Origin: Ifrita kowaldi
Lineage: Eukaryota; Chordata; Aves; Passeriformes; Cinclosomatidae
Length of the DNA: 64,000 nt
Reading direction: 5' to 3'
Assembly: GCA_013398055.1 (NCBI GenBank)
Contig: VZRS01015037.1
Location: 51,769-115,768 of the forward strand
This document shows, piece after piece, positions 12,339-24,100 of the stretch (positions within the stretch are counted from its first letter, which is position 1; every line of letters starts with the position of its first letter). Under the pieces are notes generated by a model. That model ran no database searches. It was not told the DNA's origin and was given only the letters and a program-made list of their open reading frames with translations. The translations under genes were made by a program, and so were the position numbers.

Positions 12339-15300
12339 CTTGGAGTCCTGGCACAGATGCCAGGGATGCAGCAGAAAGGGGAAGCCCACCCCCACTGCTT
12401 CCCACAAGGCTTGGAGCTGCTCTCCCACATGCTGAAATATTGCAGAGGACTGAATTTGCCACCACACCTTAACACTGTTCTTTTTATGTCTCTGTTTATG
12501 AAAATTAAAAACTTTTAACACCCAAGCACATAGGATTAGGCACCAAGTCAGCCAATTAGATATAGATGGCAATTCTCAGGCTTTTTCTGGCCATTTGGGC
12601 ACTTTTTCCAGTTGGGAAATCAGCGTGGTTTATTCTGCACATAGTTCTTCAAACGTGGAAGGCATGTGATATGAACTTGTAAAAGCAATGTTCCTTACCA
12701 TGCAGTGCCCATTGCAGAAAGAACGCTGTCTGAATGAAATAGCTTGAAATTTTGCTTTAATGGCAGGCTTTGTGCTTTCCTTTTCTTTGGAGAAAATGTC
12801 TATATTTTAATAAGTCCCAATGAGGGAGAGGCTTCGCCGTAGGGAGAAATCTTTCTTTAAACATAGTCTGACATGATTTTTGCCATTTTTCAGTCTCTGT
12901 TTTTGAGTGGGGCAGCTTCTTTCAAAAATAAATAACCTCCTTTCTGCTGCAGATTACATCTCATTTTGGAAGAGATCTGGGAACAGCAACATGGTAGCTA
13001 ATCCCACAATTAATACCTAACAGAAACTCATGTGCTGCAGTGAGCTGGCTTACACCAGGCCAGTTTGTTGCAGCCATATAAAACATTCTCTTTGGAGAGC
13101 CATGGTAGGTTTGTCCCTTGCTGCCACCAGTGATGCCCTGACCCTCTTCAGTTGCTGTTACTTGTCCCAGACTACCAGACCTGAAAACCCCAGTGCTGTT
13201 CCCAGAGGTGCTGCTACATTGTGGCTGCTCACGTGAAGAGCAGGAGCGAGATGGCTTTGTTAAAAGGAGACAGTTTATTCTCATGAACATTACAACTCAG
13301 AGCTTAGACTTTCGACCTCTGAAGAAGAGGCACTGGAAACTTGATACGTTCCTCTTACCTTTCAAAATAAGCACAATGAAGAGTCACTTGGTTGGAAGGC
13401 AAGTCCCCCAGCTTTTCCTCTCAAGAGGTGTCAGTTATATTTTATCCTCCTAACTAACTGAAGTCACTCTTTTGGAAGAAAAATCAAAATGGCTGAACTT
13501 CCAGCCACATCTACTGCTGACACTCCTCCCCACAGCCTGTCTTCTCCCATCTTTTGGAAATATGCCCACAGCCTTCTCACACCTGAGAACTCTCACCACC
13601 TATGGACTAAATGGTGCAAATCAACCCGCAAGAGAACCCTTTATTCTTTATTTTCTTTTGCGACAGTATGGATAGAGAAGAGGAAAGCTCAACAACTTCC
13701 CGGAGTCAGCTCCAGCCAGGGGTTTCTCATGGGGACAGTAATAAGTTTGGAGAGCCTTCAAGAAGGCTGGAAGCTGACTGCAAACCAGGCAGGATAAGCT
13801 GCTGCAGGACCAAGGGCAGTCTTGCAGCATGCTGCCTCTCTTCATGCTGTGACAGCTCAAAAAACATAGACTTGACTTTTTTAAATGATTTCAGAAGATG
13901 GTAGACTGACATTGAGTGATCAGACTGAAGTTCCCCTCAAAAGGAGGAGAAAGCAACAACTAACCAGCACCAAATAGTCACAAACTCAACACATACATTC
14001 ATGTTCTCCTCCTTCCTGTTCGCTCTCCCTGCAAGCAGAGTGCTATTCAATCAGTATGCTAAAACACACCGCCAAAACCTCTTTCCTACTGTGTGGGTCT
14101 GAGTGCCTGCGGCAGCAAAATGAACGTTGTTGTATCTTCGATGATTCCTGAATATATCTGCATGCAAAGGTAATATGAATCCTCATCTAAGGCACTACTA
14201 CCATATAAATCACTCAAATACTTCTTTGAAGCTTCTAAGGTCTTTCCTTAGATTTTACTACTCACTTCTTACTTCCTCTCAATAAACAGAAGGATGGCAA
14301 GTATTAAATGCAGGTAAGTTTCAGCAGGTCAAGCTATGTGCATTTGCGGTTCACACTCAAACACCAAGAAAAACACAGCACTTCCCAGCATACAAATTAA
14401 CTGAGCTGAATAGGCATACCTATTTCGGGCACAGCTTTACAGAATGGGGGGACTGTGCTACTTGCCAGAGCCAAACTCCCAATCCCATCTGTATGCAGTG
14501 GTAACGGATGTGCAGCTGGGTGTTTTTATATAACCATATATAGTTCAGGAAAACTTCCCCAACAGTAACTCCATGCAAATTCATGTCTCCTATAAACTGG
14601 CTAGATCATGCAATGAAGACCTGTGTGGGGAGCGTGGGCGTGAAGTGGAGAGACAAAAATTTCTGACACCCCTTTTCAAAGCAAAGCAGTACACAAACAA
14701 GGAAATCAGAGGCTGCTGAATGTAGCCAAAGTGATCATAGGGAACCCAGTTCTACACCACATAAAAAAGGCTCCCACAAACATGTCAGCATTGAGAGCCT
14801 GAAAGGCAAGTGAAAACAAAACTGACTCACCTATTTTCCTTGTTTAGAATGAGAAAAAAAATCAGAAGATAAACAAGTACAGTAACTCTTGAAAAGAAAA
14901 CTAGTTTTATAATACTGCCTTTTCTGTCTGCCTTCAGTAAAGTGGAATCATCAGCTTTAAGGAAGCTTTAACCTATTTTAAGGTCAGATGGGACCCTATA
15001 CAACAGATATAGACCCCCACCTGAAAAAAGGCTGAATGTTATGAATATTCCACCTTCCTTGCAGCACCAAACAGGTTGGTACATGCTGTTTTCATTTAAG
15101 TAACCTTTGTCCTTCCGTAAATTATACTGCAATGTGTTTAAAAAGATCTTGAAAGAGAGAGATGCATACAAATAAACTGGATAACGCCTCCCCAGCAGTT
15201 GGCAGAATTTCACAGAGTCCTACATTATGGCTGTGTCAATTTGGGCTTTGTGTAAGTGATAGTGGTAGATTCTACCCACTCACAGTTTAAATCACAGAGA

Positions 15301-16534
15301 ATGAAGCTCCGATATATCATGGCTGATGCACATTCTCTGCTGTAAAATGCACAGTCACTGGTATATTAAAGGGAGGCTGCTCCTCTCTGAATGCTGAGAG
15401 AATGACTGAACTGGACATCCAAATGGCAGCATCAGGAATTAAAAACTGAAGAGATGAGGAGCTGGATCCCAATCCAGCAAAACGAATACTTGGAGTGCAA
15501 CTAAACCCTGAGAAATCTTGAAAGAAGAATTGCTGGGGGTAAATGCTTGCCTGATTTCAGATCTAACTGGCCAAAACCATGTAGCTTAGGCTGCAGAACA
15601 ATGGGCTCCTTCAAAGTCATCAACATTTTCTGTTACTTAAGACCATGAGGGCTCTCATTACTGTCAGCTGGAGAGGGCAGGTGGGTGTCACCTCTTCTAA
15701 ATGTGGATGAAGCCTCAGATAGCATCCCACCACTCAGGTGGCTCACCTCACTTGTATAGCACCCTCTGCACCGTGGAGCATCAGTACCAAGTACCTGTGA
15801 TGTGGAGGAGGTAGGAAGGCAATGGGCACAACAGAGGGAGATAATGGGGGACAACAGCCAAGAAAATGGGAACCAAAACATGGTTATATTCTGTCAGTGT
15901 TGGCCTCCTACAAAGAAATAATCAGGAGTCCCAAATCTGGAGGCAAACATGGTTCAAAACTATTCCCTCCTGACCGCCTTTCTGGGTTTTGGTACTGCTT
16001 GATGACAAAAGAAGGGCAAATCACCACATTAGGCAAGGTAATAAAGGACAACTAACTCATGCAAAATGTTGCAGCCTGGATGGTAGCCCACATACTTTGG
16101 AGATTAACTGAAGCTCTGAAATGCAATTTGAGTAACTTCCTTTGATGTGCCATCTGGTGAATAATTTACTGGGAATGTCTTAATCACATCAAAGGTATCT
16201 ATCAATGTGCTCAGATTTTCTCAGTGTTTAAAACTCTGCCTGTATATTGCACTCAAGGAACAGACATATTAGTACAGAATTAAACTTTACTGCAGTACTC
16301 TCACGGTAATAAAAAAAAAAAACCTGCAGCATATTACCAGTATGGCCTCAAGGACTAGGTTTAGAAGGAGCAATATTTCACTATTACCTCAAAAAGGCTG
16401 CTACTCTACAATCAGCCTTGCTTGTGTTTCTAAAAATGCATAAAAATAGACACACATCTGTGGCATATAAAAAGTTTAGAAGCATATCTCCCTATTCAGA
16501 GGACATACTGGCAGTGTTCTCTAACATCAATCAC
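12339..16534. other. Intergenic 5' flank, no gene recognised
   Basis: Ordinary AT-rich sequence. Overlapping frames at 13030-13912 open on both strands without domain signatures and are treated as chance. A 12-base A run lies at 16311-16322. No RNA gene or clear mobile element was recognised before the CR1 tail that follows. Confidence 0.6.
16311..16322. repeat. Poly(A) run, 12 nt
   Basis: Twelve A residues in a row lie about 230 bp upstream of the CR1 fragment. This is a simple low-complexity tract with no recognised element directly 5' of it. Confidence 0.8.
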
Positions 16535-16544
16535 ATGGGTTTAG

Positions 16545-16782
16545 ATCCAGAGTAGATTTAGACGAGATATAAGGAAGAAATTTTGTGCAATAAGAGTGGT
16601 GAAACACTGGCACAGGTTTCCAGAGATGCTGTGGATGTCCCATCCTTGGAAACATTCAAGGTCAGGTTGGACAGGGCTCAGAGCAGCCTGATCTAGTTGA
16701 AGATGTTTCTGCTTATTGCAGGAGGATTGGACTAGAAGGCCTTTGAAGGTCAACCCAAACAATTCTATATGTCTATGACATC
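16545..16782 (+). mobile_element. CR1 LINE 3' tail, 5'-truncated
   Basis: The stretch follows the end of avian CR1 retrotransposons in order: 'ataaggaagaaatt', 'gtggtgaaacactggcacagg', 'agatgctgtggatg.cccatcc', 'ttcaaggtcaggttgga', 'cagcctgatctag', 'ggattggactagaaggcc', and the terminal 'attctatatgtctatga'. Only the last ~240 bp are present, as expected for 5' truncation during target-primed reverse transcription. There is no coding capacity. The 83-codon minus-strand frame here is a by-product. It lies about 0.3 kb 5' of the ZNF365 CpG island and in the same orientation as the gene. Confidence 0.9.
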
Positions 16783-17080
16783 CATTCCTCATACTCTAAA
16801 TGGAAGCATTATTATTATTACCACTTCCCCTCCCTAAATATTAGAGTCATACTGAAAAAACCCCAAGCAAACAAACAAAAAACCCCACAAAACTTTCTGC
16901 CTTCTAAATATAGTTTTAAAGTCACACAGACAATTATATTCCCCAAAAGCCAAGGCCAGATTATACTTATTTGCATGTGCCAGTCCTGTCTTGCCGCTTA
17001 AGTGCTTTAAATTGCGTTATCTTTCAGCATCTCCCCAACACACACCGCACAGCTCACTCACTGCTTTGCTGTGTTGACAG

Positions 17081-17335
17081 GACCCCGCAAAGCCCCGCGA
17101 ACGCCCCCGGCCAGGTGCTCACGGCCGGCGGGTCAGGCGGAGGTCGCTCCGGGGAGGGGAGCGACTCCGGCCCCGAGACCGTGCCCCCGTCAGGTGCTGC
17201 CGCCCACGCCCGCCCGCAGCACCCCCCGCCGGGCATCCCCGCCCCTCCGCATNGCGGTACCCCTGAGGAATCGCCGGGAAAGTTTCCCAAGTTCCCCGTC
17301 GGGCGCGGACGCGGGCTGTTCCCTCCCGGCGAGGA
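17081..17335 (+). other. ZNF365: Predicted ZNF365 5' UTR, with candidate splice acceptor at 17079-17080
   Basis: GC-rich sequence directly precedes the start codon. A pyrimidine-containing tract ending in 'gttgacag' at 17080 could be a splice acceptor. The UTR would then begin at 17081 and be joined to an upstream non-coding exon not located here. Alternatively transcription starts inside the CpG island and this is simply the first exon. Position 17253 is an unresolved base (n). The sequence does not decide between the two models. Confidence 0.45.
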
Positions 17336-18130
17336 ATGCAACAGACAGCCCGGGATGAAGGCGGGCACCCCTGGCCGGAGCCGCTCGGCAGCGTCAGCCT
17401 CCCCTTCCGCTGCCCGCGATGCGGCGACCACACCAGGTTCCGGAGCCTCTCCTCGCTGCGGGTGCACCTGGAGTACAGCCACAGCTTCCAGGAGAGCAGC
17501 CTCCTGGCCAGGAGCAGCGTGTTCTCCCCGCTGAAGGACGCGGAGCTGGTATCTCCGCCGGAGCCCGCAGCCCAGGGCAGCCCGGGGAGCCCCGGCGGCT
17601 CTGCCGCGCAGCCCGCGGGGCCGTACCTGAACTTGGGCGGTGCGTCCTGCGGGAGCGGGAAGGGCGGGCAGCCGCGGGAGCTGGCAGCGGAACGGCCCGG
17701 CTCCTACCTGGCCAACTATGTGTCGGCTGAGTCTCCCAGCGAGGTTTCCAAACCCGGCCTCCCGGCCACTGACTCCAAAGCCTCCTTCGAGGCACACGTC
17801 AGAGAAAAGTTTAACAGGATGGTAGAGGCCGTGGACAAAACGATCGAGAAGCGGATCGACAAGCTTACCAAAGAGCTGTCGCAGAAGACGGCGGAGCTGC
17901 TGGAGGTGCGGGCAGCGTTCGTGCAGCTGTCCCAGAAGAAGCAGGAGGTGCAGCGGCGAGAGCGGGCCCTGAGCAGGCAGGTGGATGTGGCGGTGGAGAT
18001 GATCGCAGCCTTGAAGCAGCGACTCAGCGAGTCCGAGGAGGAGCTTCACCGGAAAGAGGAGTAAGTGGGGAGGCGAGAGCCGATGGCTTGGCGAGGGCTG
18101 GCCGGCTCCTGCGCGAGTGACAGCCTTTGG
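17085..18130. promoter_or_regulatory. CpG island over ZNF365 5' UTR and first coding exon
   Basis: CpG density and G+C rise abruptly at about 17085 and fall back at about 18130, where intron 1 becomes AT-rich. The island covers the predicted 5' UTR, the entire first coding exon and the first ~70 bp of intron 1. No TATA box was recognised at a sensible distance, so a dispersed CpG-type promoter is likely. High G+C also explains the long antisense open frame (17054-18049, 331 codons), which is not considered a gene. Confidence 0.85.
17336..18060 (+). CDS. ZNF365: ZNF365 coding exon 1: C2H2 finger and start of coiled coil
   Basis: The ATG at 17336 has G at -3 and gives the family-typical MQQ N-terminus, so it is chosen over other starts. 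The exon encodes residues 1-241 and two bases of codon 242. The zinc finger is C26-x2-C29-x14-H44-x4-H49, a single C2H2 finger with longer-than-classical spacing, as known for ZNF365. Residues 70-120 are Gly/Pro/Ser-rich and poorly conserved. From about 151 ('FEAHVREKFNRMVEAVDK') the sequence becomes strongly helical and heptad-like with almost no substitution from mammals. The exon ends before GTAAGT at 18061-18066, and the open frame itself reads only one codon further before TAA in the intron. Codon use is very GC-rich, unlike the later exons, because it lies in the CpG island. Confidence 0.95.
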
Positions 18131-21100
18131 GAGAGAAGAAAGGGAATGGCTCAGTTGCTTGCTGATTATGAAAGGTCCTGGAGCTCACCAGCTTCAGATC
18201 GCTGTATTTCTAGACTTGTAGCCCATGTGACCGTGTCCCCTGCAAGGCAGTGGACAGCTCCCTGAGCAGGTGGCTTTCACACTTGACTCCCAAGTGACTA
18301 ACAGGGCAGGGGACAGCTCCCTGAGCAGGTGGCTTTCATGCTTGGCTCCCTAGTGGCTAACTTCTGCACATTCCAATGCCTGTGTTTTGCCACTGGTTTC
18401 ATGGGGATAGGGACAAGTAGAAGCTGTCATCAGCATGTAATCTGATTTACACTGACACCTCTAATGCATTGTTTTTTTAAGAAGATATGGGTGGATAAGT
18501 CTGGATGAAGTGTGCAAGAATACCGAATAGCACCTTTTCCCCTAAGCCATCCCACCATGGTCAGCAGGCTGTGATAGTCTCCTGTGCATCAGCGAAGCTT
18601 TCCTGGAGACAGTGTTGAAAAGGCCATGTCCAAGTAGTTCATGTCTAGCGTTTTAGATGGACACAGAACTGTGAAACAGGAACCCCTTATATGGGATTGG
18701 GATGCAGATGCCAGAGCTCTGACTAACCTAAGCCATCTAAAAATACGTTCATGATGCATCCATTAAAAATGTAGTGATAGCTGATACATAATTTATACAT
18801 GAACTACTTGGTTTATTCAGCACTTACTGAAACCTTTCAGGCTTTTCAGAGCAACACAACTTATTTTAGAGAAATGGAAATAAAGAGCCTTGGTAATGGC
18901 GTGCCTCTAAACCAATTCATCAGCTTACAAAGGGAAGATGAGAAGTGCTAGTTGCCATGACACTGATCTTACAAGAAATAAGGAAGGTGGTGTAGGAGTT
19001 CAGTGTAGGAAGTTTGGAGGGCTTTCATCATTCCTTCCTGTAGTCTAAGGATAAGAAAGAAAAGATGATAATGGCTCCCACATCAGTAGGAGCCATCTAT
19101 CTTGAAGCAGTGCTATAGATTTCCCAGAAGAGGGGATACATAAAGGTGGTGGGATTTGAGCCTCTGAGATGTGTATCTTCTTTGAAGGGATATTCAACAG
19201 AACCTCTGATTTTTAAAGTATCAGGTGATCCTCATGGAAGAGAAGATTGAAGGAGTTGAGGTGAAGCTGAAGATAACAGTGTAACTGAGGCAGATTGGAA
19301 AGTGTGTTGGAGGGAAGCCATGAAGATGTTCAGTACAGTTCAGATGTACAGTTCCAAGCGGTCTTGATATACCCATCTAGCCAGACTGCCCTCTTGGGCT
19401 CTTTCACAATGTGAGTCATATTTCTTCTAGAAGAGTATCTTAGAGGGGGAGGGATTGCTCTGTGAAGGTCCTTCTTCCCTTTGAAGACTACCAGGAGACC
19501 TCAGGTAAGCAGCTGTTGTAGGCTAGATGCAGAATTTCAGATATCTGAAGTTAAGTGGCATGAATCTTACCCCAAACTAAAGGCAGAATGTGTTTTTTAA
19601 AATTAAAGCTAGGATCCCAAAAGGAAAAACATGACTGTCAGGAGAAAGAAACCATTCAGTGGAACAATCCCAAAGTTCTGCAATGCTGCAGAAGAAGAAA
19701 AGAGCTTGCGGGAAAAGAAGAAGGGGGCAATTGAGACATCTGAGTGAAAGAATGGGTATGAGATGGGAAGATGGCAAAGGATACTGATCTTTCAAAAGAA
19801 AAATAAAAAGTTGTGATTTTTAACTGTATCAGGAAAAGGAACAAGAAGAGACCACTTGCTCTTTGGCAGACTGCTTACCAGCAGCACTGTCAGGCTGGTT
19901 GGTGTTCTGAGGCCAGAAAAGACTGAATACAGAATGAGAAGTGCGAAAACATTGTCCTTCACACTAGGACATTGCCAGGCTCAGGAAAGTGGCAGGAGCT
20001 CAGATGATTGCTGTTAGCATTCTGGTCTTGAAAGGAAGAGGGTGAATGCATAAACAAATTATGAAGTAGCTCCTAAGTTGGTGTTACAGGGAAGGCTGAA
20101 GGTTACTTGGCTAGTAAGAAACACTAACCAAAGAGGCAGCTGCACAAGAGACTTCACAGAGTGCAGGGTATTGCTCCTTAGGGTTTTGCTTCCACTTTCA
20201 ACAAAAAGACTTGGAAGCAAGAGCAGCAATAGGAATGAGTGAACAGCTCTTACACAGTAGTGTGTTAATAAGGATAGAAGAATTATCAGCCCAGAGTACT
20301 GAGGGGGGAGGAGGGGAGTCAGAATATGTTATTGCCTGTGTCTGTGCCCAGCCCCACAGCATTGCCTCTGAAGTTACTCTGAGGGCACTGGGAGGGTAGG
20401 CAGGGTGTAGGAATAGGTTGAATTCACTTAGGAAAAACTGGAAATATGTTGGGTTTTTTCTCATTCAGATGGTTCCTGCATTTCCCATCTTGGGGGATAA
20501 CAAGGGATAGTGCCATAGAAAAATGCACTATTTGGCTTTAAGGTTGAAAGATCGTTGTATAATTAGCAAATTGAGAACGAAGGTAGGTATAGAACAATGC
20601 TTTGTAAGAACAGGACTGATAGTTCTAGAGCAGCTTTTCAGATTTGATTCTCTAAAAGTGCCTGGGACACTTAGCTTTGCTCCAGCAGCAGGGAGGCAGT
20701 GGGTGGTGTGCTGTAGTAGAGGAGAGAAGAAAGGATGTTCATGACTTTGGTAACAACAGTGATGCTTGTCTGGCTTCCTCGTGGGCCATTGGTAAACTCT
20801 GAGACCTGTCTACAGATTCAATCCTTTGTGTGTTCAAAACTTACTTGGTGTGCTAAAAAGACATTGTCCTTCAGAAAAGGAGGATCTCGACTTTGGCTTT
20901 GATTTTTGGAAGAAGTCCAGAGGATTAGAAAGCCAAACAAGACTGCTTAATGGAAATTGCAGAAACAGTTCTCACTGCAGATTGCGGAAAGTCAAAGGCA
21001 TCCCTTAGGGACTGCTTTGATACTTGCTGACCTTCAGAAATAAATGCTTTCATCAGTTTCTTTGGATTTTTTTTTTCCATAAGCAATCTTGTGAATATGG

Positions 21101-24100
21101 ATAACTTTTCCTAAAATTAGCATTGGTATTGAGCTAGTGTAGCTGCAAGTGTTTTCCTCTTAGCAGGAGAAAAAAAAAAACACCTTTCCTGAAATGCCTG
21201 AGAGTTGGTTTAGACCATCAGCAGGAACAGGGCTGCCCATTTGAAGAGTTTGTAGGATCAGTAGGGTTCTTTCAGTTGATTATTTTTTGTTTGTTTTAAA
21301 TACAGCCTTTAGCAGTCCAAGAAAGGCAGCAATGAACTGAATATATCTTTTTAGTTAAATTTTCTCCTTGTTTCCTTACAAAAATGGCAGTGCCAATATG
21401 CATGCGGTTATGTGCTGTGATACTGGTGTGAGGCCCTCATGGAGGTCAACTGTGTTGAGGGGTAGGACAGCTGGAGGTATAACACTGACTATACTAATAC
21501 ATAGTTAAAATAGTATTACTCTAAGCAGAGAGCTGCTGAGCAAAGGAATGATTTAATTAGAAAATGTGCCCTGAAAGGGATTATTCAATGTTTGATGAAG
21601 GAAAATACAACTCAGAGTGAGTACTGTGATCTTAAAGATAACACCGAAGCATGCCCAAAGGGCATAAGACTGTGTTGAATAAGATATGAAGAAAACCATT
21701 GAAACAAAAAGCAGCTATGAACTTAACTTCTGGAGGACACTGAGAGGCTTGTTTCTAGATGTTATATAAGAAAATTGAAACTGGTAAACAGGATAAGCAT
21801 TTGAAGTGATGGTCTTTGGCTGGAATCTACCTTTAGTGGTATCTTAAACACTTTCACTTTGTCTCCTAATCATAGAGTAAGATCATTAATGTTGTACATT
21901 GCCATATCTCTGACAGTAATTTCTCTAACTAGTCTAATGCATTTGTTTTGAGACTGGTCATGCCTCTGCTCTGACTTAGCCTGGAATGCAAGGATTATTT
22001 CAGAATAGCTGTGGTGGGCAGTAGTTATTCTTGCCAGTTGCTTCACCTTAAATTTGCAATTAACGAAATTATCTGTGCAGATAGCATCTTGACAATGGCA
22101 TTAAGAACTGGCTTCTAGAGATCACTGCAATTTGTGCTTTAAAACAGCCTTCCTTGAAATAGGAATTTCAGTTGTACAACAAAACAACAAAAGTTTTGAT
22201 TTGCTTTAAGCAGAGTACAACTGCAATTACACATTGTTCTTCCACCCTCAATTTTAGGTAATCCTGCTCCCTCTTTCCTGTTTTCTTTCATCTTCCTACT
22301 CGAGAGATTACTCCCCCCCCCATGCAGCTGCACAGGTTTAAGCCTAGCATGAATGTCCTACAGCATGGCTCTGTGAAATAAAGCTTTTAATCTTCAGTGT
22401 CACCCCAGTAAGTTCAGGGCTCAGATCTAGAACACAGCCCACTGAATGGGTGCAATAACTTTCTGAGGGGAGGAGGTGTGAACCTCTTAAATCAAATGTG
22501 CTGTTAGTGGTATGGGAATGTGAAACCACAACCTAATGAATAACAGCAGCCTTCAGGCAAAAACACCAGTTGGGTGATGGATAAGGTCAGTGGAATTAAT
22601 ACTTAATAAATATATATATATATATATAAAAAATATTTTGACAAGTAAATCACTTTACTACTTACTGTGGTAGGAATTTTCCCACCTTCAGGTAAAATAA
22701 TGTGTTTGGTTTTCTATTGATTTTAGGCAGAGTTATGCTAACTGTAATTCTCTAAAGTGATTTGATACTGGGTGCAGAATCTGCATGGAGCCTCGTGCTT
22801 GTCTCCACCTACAGAGCAGCTGCAGGTGTCAGTGTTGCTGTTCACAGTCCTGGGGCCAGTACTATGCATCCGTGGGAGGGCTTGGTTGCAGTGTGAGAAA
22901 TAATTAGCCCTTCTTGTCAGGTGTTAAGGAGCTGGAGCTGTCCCACCCTCTGCATCTACTCAGTGTATCACATGCTTAGCCGCTGAAAGTCATACAAATA
23001 CTAAGCATATCCCAGGATCCATGTGCTGGCAACTGCTCCAGTAAACAAGAACTGCAGCTCGCTCATCCTAAAGGAGCACTGAATTATCTAGTGGTAAAGA
23101 CAGAGGAATAAATGTCACCTACTCAGGCTATGATTTATAACTTTATTTACCATGAACATCTCAGGTTGTTTCATGGTTACAGTCTCTATAAAGAAGTTTT
23201 TGGGCTAGGCTGCAGTTGGAATGAAAAATGCCAAACTACTTAAGTCTGGTTAACTGGAACAGGTTAACTCCCTGGCAGAGTCAGATTAAAATAAAATCTT
23301 TGGCAGCAAGTCTTTCTTACTTACAGTGGGTTCTTCCCCCCGCACTTGTTTTCTCAGCTGAACACTTCTGAAGTGCCTGCTGTACTGCAGTAAATTTCCC
23401 CTGGACTCCTCTGGCTCTGGGAAGAGCTCCTCTCTGACACTGGCAGTACAGGCATCTCCTGCTCCTCTTGGACCCCTCCCAGGTTGCATCCCCCTTGTCT
23501 TTCCCTCTCACTTGCCTCACTCTGCTGCTGGCAGCTCAATACACCCTCTGCTCTCCAGGCAGCAGGAGCAATTCTGTCTTTGTGAAAGGTTTTGTCCGAC
23601 AGGAGCACCACCAAAGACAAAGCAAGAAACCTACCTTTCTCCCTGCTGCCCAGTCACAGCCCTGTAAACATTTTGCATACACTATACCTTAGTATTGGCA
23701 TAGTAAACTACGAACAGATGAGATTACAGAAGTTTAAGAGATCTAAGCTGCACTGAGCATCATCTACTCCACTCAGAAAATGTAGTGGCAGGATCTGTTG
23801 TTTACCCCCATAAGCAAGTGCCAGGGTGCAGAACTGCGTGAAAGGGGCAAGAGTCTGCTGGGCAGGGGAGCAGAGTGGTAAAGGGATGATGCTGAGAGCA
23901 GAGGCATTCACGGGGGGAGTTAATAATTCCATGTAACCTTTACTCAATGTAACAGAAGTGCTCCAGATGTAGAATAGTCAGTGCAGGGTAGCAGAGACCT
24001 CTCGTTAGAAAGGGCAACACCTCAGGTCTGAGCCAGGCTTTAACAAAATGATTCCTGTTTTAGGGGAACGCTGCTGACAAGGCTGTGCTGTCAAGACACA

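Noticed and set aside
17054..18049. 331-codon minus-strand open frame antisense to ZNF365 exon 1
   Set aside because: It lies wholly within the CpG island, where stop codons are rare. It spans the ambiguous base, has an Arg/Pro/Gly-rich composition set by the opposite strand, and matches no family.
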